Assembly: GCF_008923205.2 (NCBI RefSeq)
Contig: NZ_WBMS02000021.1
Coordinates: forward strand, 84,317-148,316
Origin: Actinomadura physcomitrii
GTDB taxonomy: Bacteria; Actinomycetota; Actinomycetes; Streptosporangiales; Streptosporangiaceae
Direction of reading: 5' to 3'
DNA: 64,000 nucleotides
The notes under the pieces are model-generated. The model had not been told where the DNA came from. It searched no databases and saw nothing but the letters and a program-made list of their open reading frames with translations. Position numbers and translations under genes: made by a program. Below are positions 1 to 8,221 of this stretch, piece after piece; positions within the stretch are counted from its first letter, which is position 1; each line of letters starts with the position of its first letter.

Positions 1-546
1 TCGCGGACCGCCGACCTGCGCAACGGCCTGGTGGCCGGCTCCACCGCGCAGCTGGTGCTGACCGTCCTCACCGGGATCGCCGTGATCGTCTGGCTGTGGC
101 GCGCGCGCACGGCCGCCGAGGTCATCGAGGAGCCGGAGGGCTGGGGCCGGCCGTGGGTGATCGCCGGCTGGTTCGTCCCCGTGCTGAACTTCTGGATCCC
201 GCGCAACGTCGTCGCGTCGGTATGGCGCGCCAGCGCGCCGCACGGCAAGCCGCCCTGGCCGGTCAACGTGTGGTGGGCGGCGTTCGTCGTCTGGGCCCTG
301 GTCGGCCGGCTGGGCGACGGGGACCCCACGGGGACGCCCGGGCACATCCACCAAGAGATCACCCTGCGGGTGGTCGACTGGGCGCTCGGGATCCCGGCGG
401 CCCTGATGGCCGCGCTGGTCGTCTGGCGGATCACGCGGTTCCAGGAGGCGCAGGCCGTCCGGCTCGCGCTGGCCGTCGCGGCGCCGCCCGCGCCGCCCGC
501 GCCGGACGCCGCACCACCGGATCTCGCGGTGTCAGATCCGGCGTAG
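1..546 (+). CDS. DUF4328 domain membrane protein (5' end missing)
   Basis: The frame is open from base 1, so the gene begins upstream; a GTG at 31 is probably internal. The visible 181 residues resemble DUF4328 proteins: a hydrophobic helix ending in WLWRAR, then the segment GWFVPVLNFWIPRNVV, which is the family hallmark, a WWAAFVVWALVGRL helix, and a last helix PAALMAALVVWRITRFQ. The C-terminus is a short Pro/Ala-rich cytosolic-type tail. The function of DUF4328 proteins is not known. The stop (544-546) lies inside the convergent coaA gene, so the two genes overlap by 15 bases at their 3' ends. Confidence 0.75.
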   Translation, partial: SRTADLRNGLVAGSTAQLVLTVLTGIAVIVWLWRARTAAEVIEEPEGWGRPWVIAGWFVPVLNFWIPRNVVASVWRASAPHGKPPWPVNVWWAAFVVWALVGRLGDGDPTGTPGHIHQEITLRVVDWALGIPAALMAALVVWRITRFQEAQAVRLALAVAAPPAPPAPDAAPPDLAVSDPA

Positions 547-1473
547 CCGGACGCGCTGGACGGCGTGGTCGCGGTCCTTGTGCAGGACGAGGGTGGCGCG
601 GGCGCGGGTCGGCAGGATGTTGGACACGAGGTTGATCTCGTTGACGTCCCGCCAGACCCGCTTGGCGAACGCGGCGGTCTCGTCCTCGTCCAGCTCGTGG
701 GCGTACCTGTGGAAGTAGGAGCGCGGGTCGGTGAACGCGGTGCGGCGCAGCGCGAACAGCCGCTCGACGTACCACTGCATGATGTCCTCGACCCGGGCGT
801 CCACGTAGATGGAGAAGTCGAAGAAGTCGGACACGCCGAGGGTGCCGGGCGGCGGGGCCTGCAGCACGTTCAGCCCCTCGACGATCAGGATGTCGGGCCG
901 CCGGACGGTCTGCGTCGCGTCCGGGACGATGTCGTACTCCAGGTGCGAGTAGACCGGGATCTCCGCCGACTCGGCCCCCGCCTTGATCGACGAGACGAAC
1001 CGGACCAGCGAGCGGCGGTCGTAGGACTCGGGGAAGCCCTTCCTTTCCATGATCCCGCGCTCGTTAAGGATCGCGTTCGGATACAGGAAACTGTCGGTCG
1101 TGACGAGCTCCACGCTCGGATGGTCCGGCCAGCGGGCCAGCAGGGTGCGCAGCAGCCGCGACGTGGTGGACTTGCCGACCGCCACGCTGCCGGCCACGCC
1201 GATGATGAACGGGGTGGGGGCGACCTCGCCGCCGAGGAACCCGCTGACGGTGTCGCGCAGCCGCCCGTCGGACTGGAAGAACAGGTTCAGCAGCCGGGAC
1301 AGCGGCAGGTAGACCTCCTCGACCTCGGTGATGTCGATCGGGTCCCGCAGGCCGCGCAGGGCGTCCAGCTCACCGGGGGTGAGGGGCAGCGGGGTGTTCT
1401 CGCGCAGGGCCCGCCAGGCCTCGCGGGAGAGTTCCACGTAAGGGGTCGGCACGCTGTCCCATCCGCTCGTCAT
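532..1473 (-). CDS. coaA: Type I pantothenate kinase
   Basis: It phosphorylates pantothenate with ATP, the first and usually rate-controlling step of coenzyme A synthesis, in the cytosol. At 313 residues it has the normal length of bacterial CoaA. The Walker A motif GSVAVGKS lies at residues 95-102, in the family context IIGVAGSVAVGKSTTSRLL. Further family signatures are the stretch VTTDSFLYPN, the pantothenate-site segment RKGFPESYD, and the C-terminal INLVSNILPTRARATLVL followed by KDRDHAVQRVRLRRI. The ATG at 1473 gives the expected N-terminus. It is transcribed divergently from glmS, 124 bp away, and runs into the DUF4328 gene. Confidence 0.95.
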   Translation of the reverse strand: MTSGWDSVPTPYVELSREAWRALRENTPLPLTPGELDALRGLRDPIDITEVEEVYLPLSRLLNLFFQSDGRLRDTVSGFLGGEVAPTPFIIGVAGSVAVGKSTTSRLLRTLLARWPDHPSVELVTTDSFLYPNAILNERGIMERKGFPESYDRRSLVRFVSSIKAGAESAEIPVYSHLEYDIVPDATQTVRRPDILIVEGLNVLQAPPPGTLGVSDFFDFSIYVDARVEDIMQWYVERLFALRRTAFTDPRSYFHRYAHELDEDETAAFAKRVWRDVNEINLVSNILPTRARATLVLHKDRDHAVQRVRLRRI

Positions 1474-1597
1474 GGGCTGAACGGTAATCGTTCGTTCAGG
1501 CCGGTCTCCGGGTTTTCACCGGGCGTCCAACCTAGCGTCACCCGTCTACGTCGCTTGCAGGTAGGTCCGGCCAGGGACACCGAATAGAGTTGCCGCC

Positions 1598-3457
1598 ATG
1601 TGCGGAATCGTGGGGTACGTAGGCGGCCGGCCCGCCCTCGACGTCGTGGTCGACGGGCTGGCCAGGCTGGAGTACCGCGGCTACGACTCGGCCGGGGTGG
1701 CCGTGCTGGCCGACGGGCGGCTGGGGACGGCGAAGCGCGCGGGCAAGCTCGTGAACCTGCGGGAGGCGCTCGCGGAGGAGCCGCCGCCCGCCGGGACGCT
1801 CGGCATGGGGCACACCCGCTGGGCGACCCACGGGCCGCCGAACGACCGGAACGCGCACCCGCACACCGACTGCACCGGCTCCGTCGCGGTGATCCACAAC
1901 GGGATCATCGAGAACTTCGCCGAGCTGCGCGCCGAGCTGGAGGAGGCCGGCCACAAGCTGAAGTCCGACACCGACACCGAGGCCGTCGCGCACCTGCTGG
2001 AGGACGAGCTCGCGGCGGTGGACGGCAACGCCCGGGACGGCCTGGCGGAGGCGATGCGCCGGGTGTGCCGCCGGCTGGAGGGCGCGTTCACGCTGGTCGC
2101 GGTGCACGCCGGCGACGACGACCTGGTGGTCGGGGCGCGCCGCAACTCGCCGCTGGTGGTCGGGGTCGGGAAGGGCGAGAACTTCCTCGCCAGCGACGTC
2201 GCGGCGTTCATCGAGCACACCCGGGACGCGATCGAGCTGGGCCAGGACCAGATCGTCGAGCTGCGGTCGGGCGGGGTGACGGTCACCGACTTCGAGGGCC
2301 GGCCCGCCGAGGTGACCGAGTACCACGTCGACTGGGACGTGTCGGCCGCGGAGAAGGGCGGCTACGACTACTTCATGCTCAAGGAGATCGCCGAGCAGCC
2401 GCGGGCGGTCGCCGACACGCTGCTCGGCCGGATCGGCGCGGACGGCCGGCTGCACCTGGACGAGATGCGCATCTCGGACCGGGAGCTCCGCGAGGTCGAC
2501 AAGATCATCATCGTGGCGTGCGGCACCTCCTACCATGCCGGGCTGATCGCCAAGTACGCGATCGAGCACTGGGCGGGGCTGCCCTGCGAGGTGGAGCTGG
2601 CCAGCGAGTTCCGCTACCGGGACTCGATCCTGTCGCCGACGACGCTGGTCATCGCGATCTCCCAGTCCGGGGAGACGATGGACGCGCTGATGGCCGTCCG
2701 GCACGCCCGCGAGCAGCGCGCCAAGCTGCTCGGCATCTGCAACGTCAACGGCTCGACGCTGCCGCGCGAGTGCGACGGCGTGCTCTACACGCACGCCGGC
2801 CCGGAGATCGCGGTCGCCTCGACCAAGGCGTTCCTGACCCAGCTCGTCGCGGTGTACCTGATCGCGCTCTACATCGCGCAGGTGCGCGGCACCAAGTGGG
2901 GCGACGAGGTGTTCGCGATGGTGCAGCTGCTGGAGCGGATGCCGGAGAAGGTCGACAAGGTCCTGGAGACGATGGAGCCGGTCCGCGAGCTGGCCCGCTC
3001 CCTGGCGGACGAGCGGTGCGTGCTGTTCCTCGGCCGGCACGTGGGCTTCCCGGTGGCGCTGGAGGGCGCGCTGAAGCTCAAGGAGCTGGCGTACATGCAC
3101 GCCGAGGGGTTCGCGGCGGGCGAGCTGAAGCACGGCCCGATCGCGCTGATCGAGAAGGGCCTGCCGGTCGTGGTGGTGGTCCCGCCGCGCGCGCGGGACG
3201 TCCTGCACGACAAGATCGTCTCGAACATCCAGGAGATCCGCGCGCGCGGTGCCCGCACCATCGTGATCGCGGAGGAGGGCGACGCGTCGGTGGAGCCGTA
3301 CGCGGACACGCTGATCGGCGTCCCGGCCGTCCCGACGCTGCTGCAGCCGCTCGTGACGACCGTGCCGCTGCAGGTGTTCGCCTGCGAGCTGGCGACCGCG
3401 AAGGGCCACGACGTGGACCAGCCCCGCAACCTCGCCAAATCCGTCACGGTCGAGTAG
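1598..3457 (+). CDS. glmS: Glutamine-fructose-6-phosphate aminotransferase (isomerizing)
   Basis: This enzyme makes glucosamine-6-phosphate from fructose-6-phosphate and glutamine, committing carbon to peptidoglycan and other amino sugars. The 619-residue protein starts MCGIVGYVGG, so Cys2 becomes the N-terminal nucleophile of the class II glutaminase domain (about 1-220). Two SIS sugar-isomerase domains follow (about 290-430 and 460-600), with the motifs CGTSYHAG and ISQSGETMDAL and the C-terminal ending LAKSVTVE, which is invariant in GlmS. No glmS ribozyme is seen in the 124-bp upstream gap. An intrinsic terminator follows 11 bp after the stop. Confidence 0.96.
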   Translation: MCGIVGYVGGRPALDVVVDGLARLEYRGYDSAGVAVLADGRLGTAKRAGKLVNLREALAEEPPPAGTLGMGHTRWATHGPPNDRNAHPHTDCTGSVAVIHNGIIENFAELRAELEEAGHKLKSDTDTEAVAHLLEDELAAVDGNARDGLAEAMRRVCRRLEGAFTLVAVHAGDDDLVVGARRNSPLVVGVGKGENFLASDVAAFIEHTRDAIELGQDQIVELRSGGVTVTDFEGRPAEVTEYHVDWDVSAAEKGGYDYFMLKEIAEQPRAVADTLLGRIGADGRLHLDEMRISDRELREVDKIIIVACGTSYHAGLIAKYAIEHWAGLPCEVELASEFRYRDSILSPTTLVIAISQSGETMDALMAVRHAREQRAKLLGICNVNGSTLPRECDGVLYTHAGPEIAVASTKAFLTQLVAVYLIALYIAQVRGTKWGDEVFAMVQLLERMPEKVDKVLETMEPVRELARSLADERCVLFLGRHVGFPVALEGALKLKELAYMHAEGFAAGELKHGPIALIEKGLPVVVVVPPRARDVLHDKIVSNIQEIRARGARTIVIAEEGDASVEPYADTLIGVPAVPTLLQPLVTTVPLQVFACELATAKGHDVDQPRNLAKSVTVE

Positions 3458-3468
3458 CCGCCGCCGGC

Positions 3469-3503
3469 AGGGCGGGGGAGGCGAGCGCCTCCTCCGCCCT
3501 TTT
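3469..3503 (+). terminator. Intrinsic terminator of glmS
   Basis: A 14-bp stem (3469-3482 paired with 3487-3500) with one G-T wobble closes on the loop GAGC and runs into TTTT. This is one of the few hairpins in the window that has a T tract. Confidence 0.8.
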
Positions 3504-3586
3504 CCTCGTGCCGCCGGGGCGCCTCCCGGGCACGGGGGCGCGCGGCGATTTCCCGGCCGAAATGAGAATCTCAGTAAATGCAAGTT

Positions 3587-3793
3587 TCAGTGCAAGTCGA
3601 AGGCTCCCTGTCGGACGGCCGCGACGAACCGGCGCCATTCTCGCGGGGCGAAGTCCAGGCGCGAATCGTCGGTCGCACCGTCCCGTACGGAGACGATTCC
3701 ATCGTCTCGTCCCGCCACTTCGACGCACGTGCTGTTCGCCCCGCAACGGGTGCTCTTCCTCCAGCGGGGGGACGGCGTGGCATGGAAACTCAT
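3587..3793 (-). CDS. DUF397 protein, distal copy
   Basis: A 68-residue protein with the DUF397 pattern: WRKSTRCGANSTCVEVA near the N-terminus, a central VSVRDG, and the C-terminal FAPREWRRFVAAVRQGAFDL. DUF397 proteins are small actinomycete proteins nearly always encoded beside XRE/DUF5753 regulators, and some modulate development (BldB and AbaA/WhiJ-type loci). The start ATG at 3793 is preceded by GGGAG at proper spacing. It lies 204 bp downstream of a second DUF397 gene on the same strand, which suggests duplication or tandem acquisition. Confidence 0.85.
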   Translation of the reverse strand: MSFHATPSPRWRKSTRCGANSTCVEVAGRDDGIVSVRDGATDDSRLDFAPREWRRFVAAVRQGAFDLH

Positions 3794-3997
3794 CCTGGCT
3801 CCCGAATCGGAGACGCATTCTGCTCACGGCGGCGCTGCCGATGCCAAGAACAAGGTAACAAGATTCGCTCGAAATGCCGATGATCAGCGGTGCCGGCACG
3901 GGCGGCGGCGGGGGGACGCGGGCGGCTCGGACGGCACGGAGACGGCCCGCCCCGGCGTACGCCGACGCGGGCCCTCGATCTTCTCCCGGAACCCCGG

Positions 3998-4240
3998 TCA
4001 GCGGGCCAGGTCGAACCGGCCGGCCTTCGCGGCGGCCGCGAACGCCCGCCACTCGGCGGCGGAGAACCTCAGCACGGGGCCGGTGTCGCCGTCGTAGGCG
4101 TCGCGCGCGGCGACCGCGCCGCCGCGCAGGCTCCCGACCTCCACGCAGGCGCCGTTGCCCGCGCAGCGGGCGCTCTTGCGCCAGCCGGTCGCGCCGGCCG
4201 CGGATGCGATGGTTTCGCTGCTCATTTCGAACGAGGACAC
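3998..4240 (-). CDS. DUF397 protein, proximal copy
   Basis: An 80-residue DUF397 protein: GWRKSARCAGNGACVEVG, then AARDAYDGD, then the signature RFSAAEWRAFAAAAKAGRFDL. The GTG at 4240 is chosen because AGGAAAGG sits about 8 bp upstream; an internal ATG at 4225 has no ribosome binding site. The gene begins 40 bp after the stop of the XRE regulator, so the two are probably co-transcribed. In related pairs the DUF397 protein is thought to act on or with the DNA-binding partner; that role is inferred here. Confidence 0.87.
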   Translation of the reverse strand: MSSFEMSSETIASAAGATGWRKSARCAGNGACVEVGSLRGGAVAARDAYDGDTGPVLRFSAAEWRAFAAAAKAGRFDLAR

Positions 4241-4280
4241 GCGTTGGCCTTTCCTGGTTTATGCACCGCACCAGGCGGTG

Positions 4281-5144
4281 TCAACGCCAGACGGCTCGTG
4301 CTCGCGCGATCAATTCGACGGACTCGGCGCTGCCGAGTGCGACCCGTGCCATTCCCTCGAAGGCGAGCCGATACATGTGCGTGATCTTCTCGTCGATGAG
4401 CTGGCTGACCGTGAGACTTTCCGTGTGAACGATGTCCGGAAAGACGACGTCGTGAACCGGGTCGAACTCCAGCAACTGGAAGGACGCCTCCATGAGAGGA
4501 TGGGCGACCCCCAGCCGCATGATGCGCAGAGTCACATTCGGCAATTCGGCGATCGCGCGGAGATGGTCGAGCTGGGCTCGCATCACCGCGGGGTCGCCGA
4601 CGAGGCGCTGCAGCACGGACTCGTCCAGCAGGACGGTGTATTCGACAGGTTCTGCTCTGTGCAGGATTCCCTGGCGACGCATCCGCACCTCGACCCTGCG
4701 GTCGATCTCCCGCGGCGGGACGGTGTCGAAAAGATGCAGCCCGGAGATCGTCGCGCGCGCGTACGCCTCGGTTTGCAGGAGGCCCGGCACGATGTAGGTC
4801 TCCCATTGCGTGATCTTGTTCGCTTCGTCTTCCAGTGCGATCAGTGCGGAGTAGCCGCCGGGAAGCTCCCGGTACCCCTCCCACCAGCCCTTTTCGGCAG
4901 CATCGTGTGCAAGGGCGATCAGCTCGGATCGGTGGGATTCGGGGATGGCGTAGAGGTCGATGAGCGCATGGATGTCGTCGATCTTCGCGCCGGTACGCGC
5001 GTTCTCCAGCCGGCTCACCTTGGCGGTCGACCAGGCCAGCCGCTCGGCGACATCGTCTCCGGTGAGTCCCTTCTGTTCCCTGAGCCGCCGGAGTTCGGCG
5101 GCGAGCCGGCGCTGCCGGACGGTCGGGCCACGGAACGGACTCAT
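4281..5144 (-). CDS. XRE-family regulator with DUF5753 domain
   Basis: A 287-residue DNA-binding protein of the actinomycete Scr1/WhiJ type. A helix-turn-helix occupies roughly residues 8-70 (LRRLREQKGLTGDDVAERL, then WSTAKVSRLENART). A DUF5753 ligand-like domain fills about 95-275, with QWETYIVPGLLQTEAYAR and VEYTVLLDESVLQR. The frame stays open to 5369, but the ATG at 5144 gives the standard family N-terminus (MSPFRGPTVRQRRLAAELRR) and is preferred. Two DUF397 genes follow on the same strand. Such triads are common, often multicopy, and may behave like developmental switches or toxin-antitoxin-like pairs; the target is unknown. Confidence 0.88.
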   Translation of the reverse strand: MSPFRGPTVRQRRLAAELRRLREQKGLTGDDVAERLAWSTAKVSRLENARTGAKIDDIHALIDLYAIPESHRSELIALAHDAAEKGWWEGYRELPGGYSALIALEDEANKITQWETYIVPGLLQTEAYARATISGLHLFDTVPPREIDRRVEVRMRRQGILHRAEPVEYTVLLDESVLQRLVGDPAVMRAQLDHLRAIAELPNVTLRIMRLGVAHPLMEASFQLLEFDPVHDVVFPDIVHTESLTVSQLIDEKITHMYRLAFEGMARVALGSAESVELIARARAVWR

Positions 5145-5470
5145 GTCCCCGGACGCACCGCGAGACGCGACCACCGTTTCCGACCCCCTTCTCGTCCGGG
5201 GAGCGGCCCCGTCGCAGTGTGTCGCATCGGGACCGTCCGGCGCTGCACGTTGGCTGATCATTTTACGGGTTTTTCCGCGCTCGCGCCGCACTGCAACTCC
5301 CGTGAAATCACACGGTAACTCACCTTTCGTACAGCGCACCATGAACCGGGCCCGGACGGTCCGCGCCATTGCGGCGCGGATTGGACAACGGCTCCGGCCG
5401 GTTACGGGAGGGCGGGGCGTGGCAGGCTAAGTCATGTGATCGTCGGGACGGCGCGCAGGGGGAGCAGCGG
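5145..5470. other. Divergent intergenic region, XRE / nnrD
   Basis: A 326-bp gap between divergent genes. It is more AT-rich than its surroundings. Read on the minus strand, TAAAAT (5260-5265) could be a -10 element for the XRE gene, but no matching -35 is obvious. The 3' end carries the nnrD ribosome binding site (AGGGGGAG, about 5457-5464). No ORF with family resemblance was found. Confidence 0.4.
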
Positions 5471-6943
5471 ATGAGGTACGCGCACGAGGTCGGCAAGGTC
5501 AGGGCGGCAGAGCAAGCGCTCATGGCGCGGCTGCCCGACGGCGCCCTGATGCAGCGCGCCGCCGCCGGGCTCGCCTCGGTCTGCGCCCGCGTCCTGCCCG
5601 CCGTCTACGGGGCCCGCGTCGTCCTGCTGGTCGGCGGCGGCGACAACGGCGGCGACGCCCTGTACGCCGGCGCCCGGCTGGCCCGCCGCGGCGCGCGCGT
5701 CCGGGCCGTCCAGGCCGGCTCCAAGATCCACGAGGGCGGGCTCGCCGCGCTGCGCGCCGCCGGCGGCCGCCTCCTCGGCGGCGACCCCGCGGACGCCGTC
5801 GCCGGCGCCGACCTCATCGTCGACGGCCTCACCGGCATCGGCGGCACCGGCGCCCTGCGCGACCCGCACGCCCGCCTCGCCGCCCTCGCGTCCGCGGCGA
5901 CCGGCACCGTCGTCGCCTGCGACGTCCCGAGCGGCGTCGACGCCGGCACCGGGCGCGTCGAGGGCGAGGCCGTCCACGCCGACATCACCGTCACCTTCGG
6001 CACCCACAAGCCCGGCCTGCTCATCGACCCCGGCGCGGCCCGCTGCGGCGTGGTCGAACTCGTCGACATCGGCCTCGGCGACGACCTCCCCGACCCCGAC
6101 GTGGTCGCCGCCCGGCCCGCCGACGTCCGCCCGCCCGAACCCGGCCCCGAGTCCGACAAGTACCGGCGCGGCGTCGTCGGCATCCTCGCCGGCGGCGACG
6201 AGTACACCGGCGCGGCCGTCCTCAGCACCGGCGGCGCCGTGCACGGCGGCGCCGGGATGGTCCGCTTCGCCTCCGTGGCGCACCCCGTCGAACTCGTCCG
6301 GCAGCGCTGGCCCGAGGTCGTCACCACCGTGCTCGAGCCCGGCCCGCACGACCCGAAGGTCCTCGAACGCGTCGGGCGCGTCCAGGCCTGGGTCGCCGGC
6401 CCCGGCCTCGGCACCGGCGACGCCGCCGAGTCGCTGCTGGCCGCCGTCCTGGCCACCGACCTGCCCGTCCTCGTCGACGCCGACGGCCTCACCGTCCTCG
6501 CCCGCCGCCGCGGCCTGCTGCTGCGGCCCGCGCCGACCGTCCTCACCCCGCACGCCGGCGAGCTGTCCCGCCTCCTCGGCGTCCCCCGCGAGGACATCGA
6601 GGCCCGCCGGCTGGAGCACGTCCGCCGCGCCGCCGCCGAACTGTCCGCGACGGTCCTGCTCAAGGGCTCGACGACGCTGGTCGCCGAACAGGACCGCCCC
6701 GTCCGGGTGAACCCGACCGGCACCCCCCGGCTCGCCACCGCCGGCACCGGCGACGTCCTGTCCGGCCTGATCGGCGCGCTGCTCGCCGGGGGCATGCCCG
6801 CCCTGGACGCCGCCGCCTCCGGCGCCTACCTGCACGGCCTCGCCGCCCGCCTCGCCTCCGCGCCCCACCCGTCCGTTGCCGAGGCCCCCATCAGCGCCTA
6901 CGACGTCATCACCGCCCTCCCCGACGCCTTCCGGAGCCTCTGA
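5471..6943 (+). CDS. nnrD: Bifunctional NAD(P)HX epimerase / dehydratase
   Basis: It repairs hydrated, inactive NADH/NADPH. The N-terminal YjeF_N domain (about 1-215) epimerises R- to S-NAD(P)HX. The C-terminal ribokinase-like domain (about 235-485) dehydrates the S form using ADP or ATP. Visible motifs are GGGDNGGDALYAGARL in the epimerase half, and DADGLTVL, LTPHAGELSRLLG and TGTPRLATAGTGDVLSGLIG in the dehydratase half. The ATG at 5471 has AGGGGGAG upstream; longer in-frame extensions lack this. The 490-residue length fits fused actinobacterial homologues (Rv3433c type). It precedes alr as in other actinomycetes. Confidence 0.93.
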   Translation: MRYAHEVGKVRAAEQALMARLPDGALMQRAAAGLASVCARVLPAVYGARVVLLVGGGDNGGDALYAGARLARRGARVRAVQAGSKIHEGGLAALRAAGGRLLGGDPADAVAGADLIVDGLTGIGGTGALRDPHARLAALASAATGTVVACDVPSGVDAGTGRVEGEAVHADITVTFGTHKPGLLIDPGAARCGVVELVDIGLGDDLPDPDVVAARPADVRPPEPGPESDKYRRGVVGILAGGDEYTGAAVLSTGGAVHGGAGMVRFASVAHPVELVRQRWPEVVTTVLEPGPHDPKVLERVGRVQAWVAGPGLGTGDAAESLLAAVLATDLPVLVDADGLTVLARRRGLLLRPAPTVLTPHAGELSRLLGVPREDIEARRLEHVRRAAAELSATVLLKGSTTLVAEQDRPVRVNPTGTPRLATAGTGDVLSGLIGALLAGGMPALDAAASGAYLHGLAARLASAPHPSVAEAPISAYDVITALPDAFRSL

Positions 6944-7081
6944 ACCCCGCCTCCGCGTTGAACCGGGTGCGGGCGAGGTGCGTCAAATCGGGCAAAGGGC
7001 GCACGGGGGTGGGCCCTCCGGGGGACGGGGCCCGCCCGGGATGCTTCGGGCATGGCGCCGGGAACGGCACACTGGGTAACC

Positions 7082-8221
7082 ATGAGGGTTCCTGCGGAGG
7101 CGCGCGTCGATCTGGACGCCATTGCCGCGAACGTCGGGCTGCTGCGCGAGCGCGCGGGCGGCGCCGAGGTGATGGCGATGGTGAAGGCCGAGGCGTACGG
7201 GCACGGCCTGGTGGAGGCGGGGCGCGCGGCGCTGGCCGGCGGCGCGACATGGCTGGGCGTGGCGAAGCTCGCGGAGGCGCTGGCGCTGCGGGACGCGGGC
7301 GTGGACGTCCGGACGCTGGTGTGCCTGGCCGTGCCGGGCGAGCCGTTCGAGCAGGCCGTGGCGCGCGGCGTCGACCTCACCGTGGGCGCGCCGTGGCTGG
7401 TGGACGAGCTGGTCCGGGCGGCGGAGGAGGCGGGGCGCCCGGCGCGGGTGCATCTGAAGGCCGACACGGGCATGACGCGGGGTGGCGCGCGCGGGCAGGA
7501 CTGGCACGACCTGGTGGACGCGGCGCTGAAGGCGGAGGCGGCCGGGCACCTGCGGGTGGTGGGCGTGATGTCGCACTTCGCCTGCGCGGACGAGCCGGGT
7601 CATCCGTCGATCGGCACCCAGATCGGGGCGTTCACCGAGATGGTGGAGCACGCGGAGAAGGCGGGCGCGCGGCTGGAGGTCCGGCATCTGGCGAACTCGG
7701 CGGCCGCGCTGACGCTGCCGGAGGCGCGCTTCGACGTCGTCCGGCCGGGCATCGCGACCTACGGGCTCACGCCGGTGCCGTCCCTCGGCACCTTCGGGCT
7801 GCGGCCCGCGATGACGCTGGTCGCGGACGCGGCGCTGGTCAAGCGGGTTCCGGCGGGCAGCGGCGTGTCCTACGGTTACACCTACTTCACCGCGCGGGAG
7901 ACGAACCTCGCGGTGGTGCCCGCCGGGTACGGGGACGGCATCCCGCGGCACGGGTCGAACGTGCTGGAGGTCCTCGCGGCGGGCCGCCGCCGGACGATCG
8001 CCGGACGGGTCTGCATGGACCAGTTCGTCATCGACCTCGGCGACGACGAGCTGGCGCCGGGGGAGGAGATCGTGCTGTTCGGGCCGGGCGACCGGGGCGA
8101 GCCGACCGCGCAGGAGTGGGCGGAGGCGCTCGGCACGATCTCGTATGAGATCGTCACCCGCATCGGGTCCCGGGTGCCGAGGACGTACCGGGGACGGACC
8201 AGGGGCGGCAAGGGGGCGTGA
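7082..8221 (+). CDS. alr: Alanine racemase
   Basis: A PLP enzyme that interconverts L- and D-alanine for peptidoglycan. The PLP lysine is K35 in MVKAEAYGHG (the usual motif is VKADAYGHG). Later family motifs are HLKADTGMTRGG, MSHFACADEP, RPGIATYGL, GSGVSYGYTYF and GRVCMDQFVIDLGD. The ATG at 7082 starts just before the first strand (ARVDLDAIAANV). An ATG 30 bp upstream is possible but adds an atypical peptide. No clear ribosome binding site precedes 7082, whereas CACACT ends 8 bp before it, so a leaderless start is possible (inference). The stop overlaps the next gene by 4 bp. Length is 379 residues. Confidence 0.94.
   Translation: MRVPAEARVDLDAIAANVGLLRERAGGAEVMAMVKAEAYGHGLVEAGRAALAGGATWLGVAKLAEALALRDAGVDVRTLVCLAVPGEPFEQAVARGVDLTVGAPWLVDELVRAAEEAGRPARVHLKADTGMTRGGARGQDWHDLVDAALKAEAAGHLRVVGVMSHFACADEPGHPSIGTQIGAFTEMVEHAEKAGARLEVRHLANSAAALTLPEARFDVVRPGIATYGLTPVPSLGTFGLRPAMTLVADAALVKRVPAGSGVSYGYTYFTARETNLAVVPAGYGDGIPRHGSNVLEVLAAGRRRTIAGRVCMDQFVIDLGDDELAPGEEIVLFGPGDRGEPTAQEWAEALGTISYEIVTRIGSRVPRTYRGRTRGGKGA

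Noticed and set aside
1474..1597. Possible glmS ribozyme or riboswitch upstream of glmS
   Set aside because: The gap is only 124 bp and shared with divergent coaA; no ribozyme core was recognised.
1538..3583. 681-residue minus-strand frame opposite glmS
   Set aside because: His/Arg/Asp/Val-rich composition typical of an antisense shadow of a high-GC gene, with no family resemblance; glmS is certain on the plus strand.
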